From: Ophioderma brevispina
Taxonomy: Eukaryota; Echinodermata; Ophiuroidea; Amphilepidida; Ophiodermatidae
Assembly (NCBI GenBank): GCA_023653785.1
Contig: JAMKCH010084932.1
Location: 1 to 64,000, forward strand
DNA: 64,000 nt
Direction: 5' to 3'
The position numbers and the translations under genes were made by a program. Below, one piece after another: positions 22,567 to 34,880 of this stretch. Positions within the stretch are counted from its first letter, which is position 1. Every line of letters starts with the position of its first letter. The notes beneath the pieces are model-generated. The model saw only the letters and a program-made list of their open reading frames with translations. It had not been told where the DNA came from and ran no database searches.

Positions 22567-22706
22567 CTCTGTGAGGATCTTGGCTGGCAAGGTAAAGGCG
22601 GGAGGTTTGACGTACTGCCTCTGGTTCTCCAAGCCGGTGGCGAAAAACCACAATGGTTCACTATTCCCTCTGAGCTTATCTTACAGCTAAAACTGATTCA
22701 CCCAAA
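22567..22706 (+). CDS. NOS: NOS exon 6
   Basis: Acceptor CTTATATAG, donor GTAAGA; phase 0 in, 2 out. Encodes LCEDLGWQGKGGRFDVLPLV and then PSELILQLKLIHPK, matching NOS GW....GRFDVLPLLLQ and the segment before the substrate loop. Confidence 0.95.
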
Positions 22707-23493
22707 GTAAGAAAACACCTGTAAATCGTGACGAATTCTTTGTCTGTCTAATAATAAATCAGAATAATTCTAAAATTCTTTAACATTACATTAAAAAAAA
22801 TATCTAAGATTCTCGATATCGATATATACAGTGTGTCTAAAAACCCCTTTTACACCGGGCCTCTCATGATTTTCAAGTAAGGCGAGATTCCCAGTTTCAA
22901 GAGCAAAGTATTGCCTCGGAAGGAAGCCTCCGACGGGACTCGTCGCACGCAAAAATATCTTAGCCCGCATCATTTATAAGCCACACGGCAGAAATCTTTT
23001 AAAATCTATTAGCAGTATGAATCGATCAATATCGTCTTATTGTCTGGGATCACTTTTTGCCCGGGGTGCATGTCGCAGCTACATTTATCTCATTTGTAAA
23101 CAGTTTGTTTTTAACACATTATACATGTAATTTAGAGAAGCAGTTCAAATTTAGAGAAGCAGTTCAGTGGTGTATTTTTAGCACTCTTTCTTCGCTTTGC
23201 ATGCATGGCGCGCCGGGGTGGTGAAGTAGCTAGAGTAATTGCCCGTGCGGTGTTAAGTTCTCAAATCAAAACACACCGTACAATTCTAACAATGTTTTAA
23301 TATGTAAAACTAAACAATACGCATTTCCAATTAATAGGGCTTTATTTAAAATCGCAAGTATTATTGCTTAAGAATTATGACGTGAAGTGTGCCTATTTCC
23401 CTTCAAATAACGGGCAATTCTCTGGATTTGTACTTTAAGAGTACATAATGATGTCTTGAGGAGTACCTTGAGGTATTATGTTATTTCTTTCAG

Positions 23494-23668
23494 ATACGAT
23501 TGGTTTGCTGAACTTGGCCTTCAGTGGTATGGGGTACCGTGCGTGTCTAACATGATGTTGGATGTAGGAGGCTTGCAATTCACGGCAGTGCCTTTCAATG
23601 GATGGTACATGGGGGCAGAAGTTGGCGCCAGAAATTTTGGTGATTCTCATCGATACAATATGTTAGAG
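23494..23668 (+). CDS. NOS: NOS exon 7: arginine-binding exon
   Basis: Acceptor TTTCTTTCAG, donor GTAAGC; phase 2 in, 0 out. Encodes [20 protein letters not shown] and [20 protein letters not shown]. The Glu of GWYMGAEVG binds the guanidinium of L-arginine in known NOS structures. All core positions are kept. Confidence 0.96.
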
Positions 23669-23765
23669 GTAAGCTGGTTTTGCTTAAAAATGTTCTCACC
23701 TTCATGAAAGGCATGAAAAATACAAGCAAAAGGGTGTAGCTCACTTAAGTTCCCCAACATCATAA

Positions 23766-24063
23766 CGAGGGTTGACAATCAGAAGGACGTAACTCAACAC
23801 TAAAATAAATATTAAAGAATTTCTTTATTCTGCTGTTCATAATTCAAAATTGTTTCGTGGTTTTACTAAAGTTTATATAATGTTTGCTTACAGTACCATA
23901 TATGAGCTTTAAAATATGTTTACATTTTGAGTAATGAATAGATTTGCTTAGTAGAAAATATCAAACATCTCATTTCTCAAAAGCAGTATTACAGCAGAAT
24001 TAAAGAAAATTCTTTAATATTTCTTTTTGTGTTGAGTTACGTCCTTCTGATTCTCAACCCTCG
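23766..24063. mobile_element. 298-bp MITE with about 70-bp TIRs and ATAA target duplication
   Basis: CGAGGGTTGACAATCAGAAG at the left is matched by the complement of the right end (CTTCTGATTCTCAACCCTCG). ATAA flanks both sides (23762-23765, 24064-24067). The ends extend inward through GTAACTCAACAC. No ORF. Confidence 0.85.
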
Positions 24064-24417
24064 ATAATTCCTTTTGCCATATATCACGTGTTCCTCACAT
24101 AAGTACCTTTTACATGGTCGACTCTTTATGGGAAAGGGGTGTATCTCGTATTAGTACTATTTCAAATAATCATACTTCCGTTTGCGTCCTCTTTTCCCGT
24201 TGTAACTACCAAGTAATTAAAGGAAAGATACTTACCTTTGTGATAATTTGTTAGGTCGATTATATCGGAAAGACCTTATTGTAACATGATTCGTGTTTGT
24301 GTGTTCGCGTGTGTGTGAACAAGTGTCTAGTTTTTGGCCCCACAACCATGTTGTAGAGGGCTTATGGATGGATGACTGGATGGATGCCTGCCAGCCTGTC
24401 TGGATGGCCAATAAAAT

Positions 24418-25180
24418 AAATTAATCCACTCTACAGACTAAACGATTATTCAATGAACTTCTAACGTGGCAAAGATATAGGACATGATAAGGTCATGTGC
24501 TGTATACTTTTTGACAGGTTATGAATATTAATGAGCTCATTTGCATATTTTGGACAAAATTCATTAATCTACTTTAATGAATTATAAACCGGAGTTATCA
24601 ATGAACTTCTAACGTGACGGGCGGTGTGATTCAGACACGCCTTGATTAGAACATGATCAGGTCATGTGTTGTATACTTTTTGGACAGAATATGAATATTA
24701 ATGAGCTCATTGCATATTTTCAAATATTTAAAAAATCATGAATCCACTCTACAGACTAAACGGATTAGTCTATGAACTTCTAACGTAGCACGGTGATAGA
24801 AAATAATGGGGTCACGTGCTGTATACTTTTGAACAGGTTGTGAATAATTAATGAGCTCATTTGATATTTCACGAAACAAATTAATTAGTCCATTCTACAG
24901 ACTAAACCAATTAGTATATATGAACTTCTAACGTGGCAAAGATATAGGACATGATAAGGTCATGTGCTGTAACTTTTGGAGAGGTTATGAATATTAATGA
25001 GCTCATTTGCATATTTTGCAATAATTTTAAAATTCATTAATCCACTCTACAGACTAAACCGAATAGTCTAAGTTCTAACGCGGCACGGTGATAAAACATC
25101 ATGAGGTCATGTGCTGTATACGTTATGGACAGGTTATGGATATTAATGAGCTCATTTGCATATTTTCAATAAAATGTGAA
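24418..25180. repeat. Satellite-like tandem array, five units of about 130-170 bp
   Basis: Each unit holds CCACTCTACAGACTAAAC, GAACTTCTAACG, GTCATGTGCTGTA and TATTAATGAGCTCATTTG. Units start near 24423, 24590, 24733, 24890 and 25040 and are moderately diverged. Confidence 0.85.
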
Positions 25181-25836
25181 TAAGCCACAGTTGTGCGGGT
25201 CATCTTAATTTGCATAGATATTGAGGTAAAAGTTAATTTAGGGGTCACTTAGGGTTATTATATGTTATGCATTTGGTACTATACACTTATTAGTGCAGTG
25301 ACAGATCATGCTCATATTTGGTATGCCTATTGAAACAAGGGTCTTAGATGGGGGTTAGGGTTTAGGGTTAGGGTTCCTAAACTCTAACTCTAACCCGAAT
25401 CTTCATATGGCAGCTATAAGGTTAAATAATAATAAAACCCCTAAAACCAAGGATTGCAGGACTTTCTATGGGTGCGTATAGAAATTATAGAAAGTCCGAC
25501 TTCAGATCAAAAAGCTTTTCCCTGCAAATTTCGGAGATTTTGAAGCGCGATATTGTGCACAATGACCTGTACAGTTTCACGTCAAACACGTACATTATTG
25601 ATCTTTGTTTATTCTGTACTGTGTATACGCACCACAATCAGGTTTTCAGTGTATATTTTGAATTGCCATCACTACGTGTCAATTTGGGGGAGAAGGTATG
25701 ACAAATTTCTCAAATACTTCTTTATTTCGTGTTTTTTTCCTACATTGAAGTAGTTTAATGGAATTGTTAACAGTTATCACTGAGCTTATCTGCGCTATCC
25801 ATGCTTATCCCTTTAATATATGTTTATTCATTTTAG

Positions 25837-25938
25837 CCCATAGCCCGTCGCATGGGCTTAGACACAAGTACAAGTACTTCATTGTGGAAGGACAGGGCTC
25901 TGATTGAAATCAACATTGCTGTTCTACACAGCTACAAA
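25837..25938 (+). CDS. NOS: NOS exon 8
   Basis: Acceptor CATTTTAG, donor GTAGGT; 34 codons, phase 0 both sides. Encodes [20 protein letters not shown] then [13 protein letters not shown], matching NOS KM.LD....SLWKD.AL.EINIAVL.S(F/Y) in the pterin and dimer region. Confidence 0.95.
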
Positions 25939-26035
25939 GTAGGTGTAATTCAAATTGAATAAGAACGCAAATTGCTTCACTAACTCACCCGCTCACTCAG
26001 CCGTTCGTCCGCCCGCCCGGTCGGTCGGTCGGTCG

Positions 26036-26134
26036 CTCACTCACTCACTCACTCACTCACTCACTCACTCACTCACTCACTCACTCACTCACTCACTCAC
26101 TCACTCACTCACTCACTCACTCACTCACTCACTC
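26036..26134. repeat. (ACTC)n tetranucleotide repeat
   Basis: About 25 units, degenerating into CT-rich and CATT-rich sequence to about 26290. The long open frame over it is fortuitous. Confidence 0.95.
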
Positions 26135-26884
26135 GCTCTCTCTCTCTCTCGCTCGCTCATGCATTCACTCACTACATTCAATTCACTAACTACATTCATT
26201 GACTTTCATTCCTTCACTTTTAACAACTCACTGACTGATTGACTCACCACTAAATCATTTTCACTGAGTGACTCACTGACTGAATCACCAACTCCTTATC
26301 ATTGCATCACTCAATGCCACCCTATTTAGGCCACATTAAAAATTGGTTTATCTCAAAGCTCCCGCAAGCGTAAGTAAAATCATGCGCGTTTTTTAACTAT
26401 TTTTTTAAAAGGAAACGGCGTAAAATCAACTCAAAATTCCTTCATTTGATTCCAATTTACGAAAATTATTGTCTGGGGCAAGTTAGATCATCTTCTCGGG
26501 TGCGTGGTATTAGCGCAGCAAATAATTGCATTGTAATCTCACATAACAATTTTTTGTTTTTAAAAACGCAATCCGCAGTAGTATTTCAATATTTGAGAAG
26601 ATAATTGTTTAATGTGGCCTTATCTTCCATACATTGTGAGTCGCACTTGCAGAGTCAATTTATCACACTAAACACGTATTTGCCTATTTTCTTTAGATCT
26701 ACTCACACCATTATTTATTACCAACTCATTTTCTGGCGTATACCTCAGCGTTTTCTCAATCAGTTACTTGCGGACCCTTTTATAAAATACAATCCCAGAA
26801 AAGTCATACCTTCATTAAAAATGATTTTACTTATGAAAACTTGATCATTTGTTTATACATTGACATGGTGTCCCTTTTTTGCAG

Positions 26885-27079
26885 TTAGCGAAAGTAACTC
26901 TAACTGATCATCATACTGCCGCCGAGTCGTTTATTCAACATATGGAGAAAGAACAACGTGTGCGTGGAGGTTGTCCTGCTGATTGGGTGTGGATTGTCCC
27001 ACCAATTTCTGGGAGTGTTACCCCCGTATTTCATCAAGAGATGACCAGTTATCAGATGAAGCCGGCGTTTCTATACCAG
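26885..27079 (+). CDS. NOS: NOS exon 9: end of oxygenase domain
   Basis: Acceptor TTTTGCAG, donor GTAGAT; 65 codons, phase 0. Encodes [40 protein letters not shown] and VFHQEM. These match the highly conserved NOS pterin-binding and dimer interface. Confidence 0.96.
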
Positions 27080-27876
27080 GTAGATGCTTTAGAATATACA
27101 AATATACGATAGATTTTAGAAACATCACAAATTTCTTCAAAGGCATCGCGAAAAAGCTGCAAATTACAGAAACAGAAATGAACTCAAATATAACAAATCA
27201 AAAAATGTAGTTATGTATTTTTAAGACCATCACCACATTGCAGTGTGATTCATAGCTACTGTGCTCAGCAGAATTGTAGAACATAAGCAGTTTTTTTTAA
27301 TTTCATTTAAGCTGACGTTCAGCCTTACCTGATTAAGTACGTTTTTATTAAAAGGGGAAGACAAATTTCGAATGCAATAAATAAGCGTTATTTATTTATG
27401 ACTACTTGTACATTTGTATATTATTTCCCCAGTAATGAAGAAGAATAGAAGAATAAGAATAAAAGAAGTTCTTTTCTTCAGTTGCTTGATCTTAGTCGTG
27501 CTTGTTAAAGATGCAACGAGAGATTTCGAGGCACCAACTATTGTGTCAAAATAGTAATTTCATATAGATTAGACACCCAATAGATTTCTTACCTTGTATT
27601 TAGCTAGAAAAATGTCCAAAGAGAGAAAAAGGTGATTTTGATTTGCTAATATTACAATATAAATCATAGGCTGAATTTCGTATTCGCTCCTATAGGAAAT
27701 TAGAAATTTCACATTTTTGGTACCTAAGAAACATTTATCAACTTTTTTTGATGTAAAGCTTTACGTCAGTGCAGAAATCAGTATTTTCGATTTTTTTAGG
27801 GGTACCTGATATTAGTGATAAGTGAAATCTCTTGTTGCGCCTTTAAATTTCAACAGACCTATTCAATATTTTTCAG

Positions 27877-27950
27877 GTCGACGCGTGGAAAGTTCAACAA
27901 CGAGAAATCCGGGAAAGAAAGCCGTTGCCGAAGCTGAAAACCGTGGCAGT
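27877..27950 (+). CDS. NOS: NOS exon 10: linker before calmodulin helix
   Basis: Acceptor TTTTTCAG, donor GTGAGT; phase 0 in, 2 out. Encodes VDAWKVQQREIRERKPLPKL, a basic linker at the place of NOS DPW....... It fits in phase between exon 9 and exon 11. Confidence 0.85.
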
Positions 27951-28025
27951 GTGAGTACACATAATGTTCTATATCTATCTCTATCTATCTATATACATGT
28001 ATATATTTATATCTATGTATATAAT

Positions 28026-28120
28026 TTACATCCTTAATGTCCCTAAAGGAAAATCTGGCGATTACCGCAAAAAGGGAGCTTGCGTTATTTTTCTTGTTAG
28101 ATCTAGGGTAAATTTCAAAT
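28026..28120. mobile_element. Family B element, truncated copy
   Basis: Shares AATGTCCCTAAAGGAAAATC, the ACCGCAAAAAG box and CTTGTTAGATCTAGG with the other copies; the right end is missing. Confidence 0.6.
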
Positions 28121-28372
28121 ATTGCAAATACTCGCTCATTCAGTCGTAAATCCTCTTTGTGTAAAATCAATGCACACGGAATTTGCGACGGAACAGTGAC
28201 CATTTTTGAAAACTCTATAAAGTGTAACTTTTGATTCGTAGGGTTTGCGCCTTTCGGGAGTAACTCTCTTTACAAGAGAGGTGTGAAATGAAAGAGCAAG
28301 ACCTAGGCAATAAAATCTTTCAAAATTATCGGACTTTGCCAAAATACTGATCGACAAACATGTCGAGATACT

Positions 28373-28562
28373 ATATATATCCCTTACGTCCTTAGAGCAA
28401 AATGACTAGCAACCTGACAATCACTGCAAAAAAGGGAGGTAACGGTATTTGTGTTGTCAGATCTAGGAGCATTTTCCCCGTAAACACAAGGTAGGAGTAC
28501 GCCTTGTGATTTTTGAAAAGTGGCAAAAATTGCATTACGGGCAAAGTGTAAAGGGATATACA
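28373..28562. mobile_element. Family B element (copy 5)
   Basis: Starts ATATATCCCTTACGTCC and ends near AAAGGGATATACATATA. The internal TCAGATCTAGGAGCATTTTC and a GTGATTTTTGAAAAGTG box match the family. Confidence 0.65.
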
Positions 28563-28854
28563 TATATATGTCAATGTAATTGATAGGGCCGTGTGCAGAA
28601 TATTGTTGACTACAATTTTGTTATCACATCTGCCGCAAAGTACTCGTAATTGCTTAATTGCCAAGGTAGGAAATTTAGTGCATATGGTTGTAAATGAAAC
28701 GGATTACGCAGTGGAAAAATTGTCATAAATATAAACTTTGTCAGTTTTTGTTCATTTTATGACAATGCCATTGACGCGGACGTGTGCAGAATAATGTTAA
28801 CATTTGTTACCTAAACTTTTAATTGCCAATATATGAAATCTGTTGCATTTTTTC

Positions 28855-29026
28855 AAAAGTTGGAGATACAAAAAGAAAATGGCTGAGCGTAAGTTTCCGC
28901 TTGTGCAGCACAATCATCAAGCGATCGTTTTGGCCCATAAAAAGTTGGAAATAAAAAGGAAAACCGCTGAGCGTAATTTCCTCTTGTACATCACAATCAT
29001 CGAACGATCGTTTTGGCCCATAAAAC
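28855..29026. repeat. Two-copy tandem repeat of about 86 bp
   Basis: Both copies contain GCTGAGCGTAA and CGATCGTTTTGGCCCATAAA. Divergence is about 15% by eye. Confidence 0.8.
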
Positions 29027-30399
29027 TTGGTCACGCTTCACAGTTGCTTCTTGTAACTTGGTCACGCCTTGCAATTTCTAATTTTCAACCGCGCAATCCC
29101 TTTAATATCCTTGTACTTTCTTTGATATGTTACCTGTTTCATAAAACCCAGTAGGGGTCGGTTGCACGACCTAAATCTAAATTATAGGTCTATAAAAGTG
29201 ATATCTTCCCAATATGATCAAAACTTGCATTTGCACTTTAGAGCTGTTCAATTTGTTACATTACTGCGCTTGAAAACTATTGCGTCTTCACGAAGGATAA
29301 GTATTTATCACACTTAACACTTGGAATTGATAATCCTTTCTCAACTGTACCCTATTTAAATTGGAGATAATTTGGCCAATTTTACAATAATAACAGTGTG
29401 ACTATAGGGTATAACCTGCAAATTTTCTCTAAACCTAAAAATAGAGCCGGAGAAAATGCCATAAGGGTCTTCACCTTTAGAGGAGTTCGTTCATGGCAAG
29501 CCTACAGGTTTATTGACACCTTTGGTAGTTAGCACTGGACACTCTATATCAATGCAAGCTAGTTAGTGTTCTCAAATTGTGGTTTCACTTTCCCTAGCAA
29601 ACCCCGTTGAATTCGGGTTCCAAATGACTGTGATTGTTCCCTGAAATATCGTTTCTTACTTGAAGACGGACAGGCTGTGAAAAAAAGCAATGGAAGAAAA
29701 AAAAAACAAAGGAATGTCCCTTGAAAAATGTTTCTTACACGAACAAATGAAGAAACAATGAACACATGTCACTAAACTGCAAGCTTCAAAGAGCAGAAAT
29801 TTAACATAACACATCATCAAAACACAGTTAATGTGTGCAAATCTACTCTTTCCGTGGTTACAAGTAAAACACAGATTCATTCCAATTAGGAACAGCTCAG
29901 TCCATTTAGTACCCGAATACAATGGGTTTGCTCTTTTGAACAGCTAATAACAATACTTTTTAAAATATAAAAAAAATTTGCATTAATGTTTGTTAAAGCC
30001 TGAAAATGGGCGTTTTAGGGGTGATTTTTACACTCTATACCTACTCTAGAAAACTGTCATATCATATGATGATTCTCGGCATTAATATTAATCACTAAGC
30101 CGACAAAGGTGGTACTTTTGTTGTTATGGACAAGGAATTTTCCATTGACAAAATAAACGGTCATCTTAATGATATGTCTACTATGTTTCCATTCCTGCTG
30201 AATAAAATGATTCTCAAATCCTAACCAAAATTAGGAATCTCACCGACATATCGCAATGACTTCACCGACCAAGCTCGATTATCTTCGTTATTCGAGCAGG
30301 CAAGTAGCTTTTACGGCTTACCAAAAAATTCATAAAACGCAATCTATTCAAAAATTAAAATCAAACATTCTTTCACATCCACGATTCAATGTTCTGGCA

Positions 30400-31215
30400 T
30401 TCAATGACCCAGAATAGCCCAATCTTCGCAGGGCGGCAATGTTCACCCCATCGTCTTAGCAACCTCATCGATATTCTTCTAAAACCGCTCCATTCATAGC
30501 GTTCAAAGTTATGTTAGAGAATGCTCTTATTTCTCATCATTTAGCCGATCTTTCGATAGCGAATTTTCATTTTACTCACGTTTGATGTCAGCAGTTTTAT
30601 ACCCAACACATCCATATCTTTTCACAACCAAGATCAGTGACAAATTCCCTTCCTGACTATTTGTAGCATTTCACCCAAACAATTTACACGACATAAACTA
30701 TAACCCACAGACACACACATACCTACATTTCAAATCATGTCACTCACGCCACACAAAAGGAAAACAACATCCCATACATCCCTATCAGACGAATATGCAT
30801 TATAATTGTTTTCCCAAAAGGAAAACCAACAGTAACGCATGACCTCAAAGATAATGCTTTTTTAGTTATTAACTGTTCCCACACTCTCAGCATCATAGAA
30901 TGGGATCTCAAAACCAAATCCCTCAGCAAGGACCAACGTCGCAAAATAACAATACCAAGAAATGTAGTACATGCCCATTCGTACTTGAAGGTTTTGCCAG
31001 TTCATCAAGAATCAAACCATACCCTTTACCATCGAAGAAACAAAACAGGTCCTTGCGCATCCAAACCAAACATATAGGTCAAACAAATGAACTTCGCAAA
31101 TCCGTTGCGGTTCACCCCACAATATATCAGAGAAAAACACCTCGCAAACTTCACATCGGCACACACATCCCTCATGCGCTAAACGACCCACAATTCACAA
31201 TCTCTTTCTACAAAT
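30400..31215 (+). pseudogene. Decayed Penelope-like element (RT and GIY-YIG traces)
   Basis: The + strand translates, with several stops, to HRLSNLIDILLKPL and then LTFDVSSFIPNTS. The spacing resembles the RT segment LS..ID..LKP...TFDVTSLYTN of Penelope-like elements. Downstream KCSTCPFV and a decayed endonuclease-like stretch (IGQTNELRK near 31075) fit the Cys motif and GIY-YIG module. Older and more damaged than the copy at 7200-8671, and in the opposite orientation. Confidence 0.55.
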
Positions 31216-31299
31216 GACTCCATCAACACCCCTCCAGGCTCGTGAAAGAGCATATCCCCCTCTCTCTCTCTCTCTTCTCCTCTTTCTACTAAACATGGG

Positions 31300-31379
31300 T
31301 AAGCCTTGGCTAAAAGGTATCGAACCGACGACCTCTGATTGCTATATAAGTGCTCACCAACTGAGTTATTCAACCATTG
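31300..31379 (-). repeat. tRNA-derived SINE head
   Basis: On the minus strand, TAACTCAGTTGGTGAGCACT resembles an RNA polymerase III A box and GGTTCGATACC a B box, about 30 bases apart. The acceptor stem does not close well, so this is a tRNA-derived repeat and not a working tRNA gene. A second tRNA-like piece lies at about 33770-33835. Confidence 0.55.
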
Positions 31380-31504
31380 TTTGGTGGTTTGATTGTTGTA
31401 GCCAACATCTTTACTCTAAACCACATACATTAATTATTATGTAATGCCGGATCAATATTGAAGATTGTACAATCCTGAAATTGATTAACCCTCAAGAAAA
31501 AGGC

Positions 31505-31805
31505 GATTACATATACATACATTACATCATACATACCTACATACATACATACATACTACATACATACATACCTACATACATACATACATACATACACATA
31601 CATCAACACATACATACATGCTACAGACAAACATACACGCATTACCACATACATTACACACATACTACATACACCCACCACAGAAATACACATACATACA
31701 TCACATACATACATACACATACAACATCATACAACACAACACACCTACATACATACAGGTATACGTGCACACAAACACACACACATACATATTACATAAT
31801 ACATA
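31505..31805. repeat. (CATA)n-rich low-complexity tract
   Basis: CATA/CACA repeats with interruptions. Open frames here encode only Thr-Tyr-Ile-His runs and are not genes. Confidence 0.95.
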
Positions 31806-33269
31806 TCGTCACGAACTTCCAAACAAAACTTATTCTATATGGTCTGTTTGGCAAAAACTAAAACACTTCCTCTTTTCTATGTCAAAGGAGACGAATGCGC
31901 ATTGGCCTGTTTGGCGTTCTCAAAAAGAGTCGATCGATCGCCTTACAAGTTTTTTTTAGTGGGCATTGAACATGTTAAACATACTTTGGCCTGCTGAGGG
32001 AGCTATAAATGACTATGCATTTGTATGACTTTTTAGCCGTCATCATCTCTTACAGGGAAAATTAAGGCCAATGAAGATAGAAAGAGGATGATGAGGTTTT
32101 TTTTAATGTTGTAATTAAAATGAGTTAATCAAATTTATACTTAATGATAAAATATATTACATCAGCTATCAATATATTAATTGAAATGGAAACCTGTAAA
32201 AGCTGTATTTTCAGGGTTTTGTCAGCAGAATTTCTGCCAGAAGTTTCTTGAAAATATGAAGTATTTTTCCTGTAATGTACTATAGTACGTAATAGTATAA
32301 TTGAAAATTCATTAATAATGGTATACGATATTGTTGATATTCGAAAAAAAAAATTGAATAAAGCTCCAAGTTTGTAGTAGTTTTATACGCCTGGTAAATT
32401 AGATATCAAAATTTACAGCATTTTGCTGTATTTCCAATTGCAGCATCGGCCAATGTGTAAGTACATAAGGTCATCCAAAGGGTATGTTTACGTTGAAGCC
32501 CATGGGAATTATTGGACATAATAAATTCCATAAACGTAAGTGGAAAAATTGTGATGTATCTATTTAGTCTTGAAGGTGCAGAGTAAAATGAATCAAAGAT
32601 CACATTTATAAGAAGAAAGCTTTATCTTACTATCAAGGTTATTTAAAATTCTGTATTCATTTTTCGAGGCGTTTGACGAACTATTTTAATCTCCATAACG
32701 AAAAACTATAGGAAGGAGATATGGCAATTAGTGTAATGATGTTTCTAAAAAATCAGTAAAAACAAACGAATTCAAGAGTGTCTATTGGTACGCAATTTGA
32801 ATGAAATTGGACATTCCCAGGATATTATTTTATTTTTGTCATCAAACAAACCATTGCGTATATGTTTCACCTTTGGAGTCACAGTGCATCTCGTACAGTA
32901 TAGTTTAAAACTTCTAGGAGTAAAAACCAAACCATTTTGGGTTAAGATGGCAGTTTGCCGACATTTCTACTGCGGTGCCTCAATGGTTTTTTTAAATTGT
33001 ATTTCAAAGACTTTCTGACGGGTAATTACAATTCAAATGCCCAAATTTTGGTTGATTATCTAAGTGGTAATTTATCTGAAATGCGGAAGATGCTAATTTC
33101 TCATATGAGAATATATTATAATTTCTCATCTACTCAATAAAATGAAGTGTAATGGAGGCGTTCCATTAGATTGAGTAATTTCAATGAGCAATCGTTATTT
33201 AATGTAAAAAGGAATTTGTATTTAATTGAGAGGGAGTATAAGTGTGAATAATATTTTTCTACCATGTGG

Positions 33270-33500
33270 CACTGCAAAAAACTTAGGGTGTTAAAATTAA
33301 CACGCCGGGGTCTAGGAGGATCACAACAAAAAGGAGTCAAAATTCAACGTTTGTGTATTTTAACACTCTAATGGTGTTGTTTAACACCAAATTGTGTTAA
33401 ATAAACACCAAAGGTATTGGATTTTTGACACCCTCTTGGTTGTGTTGTGGTCTTCATAGACCCCGGGCTGTGTTAATTTTAAAACTATGTTTGGCAGTAG
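33270..33500. mobile_element. Foldback element inside R1
   Basis: GGTGTTAAAATTAACAC and GGGTCTAGGAGGATCACAAC on the left recur inverted on the right (GTGGTCTTCATAGACCCCGG, TGTTAATTTTAAAAC). The same element is in R2 at 59663-59885, so it was present before R1 and R2 separated. Confidence 0.75.
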
Positions 33501-34880
33501 TGTGTACGTCAAAATACATTCTTATTGGGTTATTTAGTAAGTTAACACAGAGAAAAAAATATCAAGTAGTTAAATTATAATTAACTAAGTTGATGTGTTA
33601 AAACTAAAAATAATATCATAGGTATGTGGGGATAATATAGCACAAAGAAAAGAGGGGAAAAACGAAAGAGATTTTGAGGGGGACTAGTTTTTAAATATCT
33701 TATTGATTTTTAATTTGGATGTAAATAATCATGTAAGTATTTTTACTCATGTAATCCTATCTAAACTGAGAATCGAACCTGGTGGGACCCCTCTGCTACG
33801 AAACAACTACCGTACCAACCGATACTGCTCCTTAATATACAAGGAATAAATAAGAACATTGAATTTATATGCTACTTCCTTTCAATTAAAATTGCAATTA
33901 AAATGAACAATTTTTAATACCAAACGTGAAAGGGTTTCAACAAGAGTTTTTGTGAACTATCTATAACAAAATTGAAGTGAAAATAAGTTACTACGTACAT
34001 GTGCTTGTTTGGTGCAATTTAGTGTCTTGTTTTGTGACTTTTTTGGCTGTTGTTACAAATTGTCTTGTTGTTGTTATAACTTTGAAATAACTAAATTAGC
34101 TGATTTGAATCATTTTTACTTATGACAGCTCAACAAGCAATTTCCAAGCAAACAGGTGTAAAATGAGTAATTGTTATAATTTTTTGAACTTTACCTAATT
34201 AATATGCATTGTTGTGTTTAAAATTGCTCAAATGAGGTAAGGGTAGTCGTGATGAAATTATTCGCATGAAACGTATATTAGTTGTATCATTACCAAAATA
34301 AAAAAAAACCTTTAACTATTATGTCTAAAAACAATAAAAAATAATAAAATACAAAAACTCAAATGGCGCGATTCAAAAATGGTAAGCGTATGCTCTTTTT
34401 GACTTGCTCAAGCGCCCCGGATCGTCGCTTTTAGAGAGTCAAGACAGCTTACAATACGTACGTCTAGTAAAGTAACAAGCTAAAAATGCATATTGGGTTA
34501 AACTACCACTACATATTAAACATGCATCTTGTATTTGACGAAATAACGTGCGCTGTAAAAATTACAGTGGGACTTCACAATAAAAAAAGGATCGGAAAAG
34601 AAAAAAAGACCAATGGCCGCTAATTTTTAAAAAAATCAAGCGGCAAAATTATTTTGTCAATTTTGCCAGCCTATACGACTAATTTCAAAGTTTATTTGAA
34701 ACTTTGATTATATCAACAGTATTTGCACTATGGTGGATTTTCAATAGGTTATTTAACAGGCAAAAAAACACTGTAAATTTACAGGGACAAACAATTCCTA
34801 TAAACTAAGCGGTAATAGTTTCCATCCCCAAATTCACTTTAAATTTTACCGTTTAATGCATTATGTTTTACCAAAATTAA

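Noticed and set aside
24418..25180. CRISPR-like array
   Set aside because: Units are long, diverged and contiguous without unique spacers; this is eukaryotic satellite DNA.
25350..25380. TTAGGG-like telomere repeats
   Set aside because: Only a few imperfect units in the middle of an intron; an interstitial short repeat, not a telomere.
25955..26242. 95-residue open frame rich in Leu-Thr-His-Ser
   Set aside because: It is a translation of the ACTC repeat; every frame stays open there.
31300..31379. A functional tRNA gene on the minus strand
   Set aside because: A- and B-box-like sequences exist but the acceptor and anticodon stems do not pair properly, so it is listed as a SINE head.
31481..31959. 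Two overlapping frames of 113-126 residues
   Set aside because: Mostly CATA-repeat translation (Tyr-Ile-His-Thr runs), no domain.
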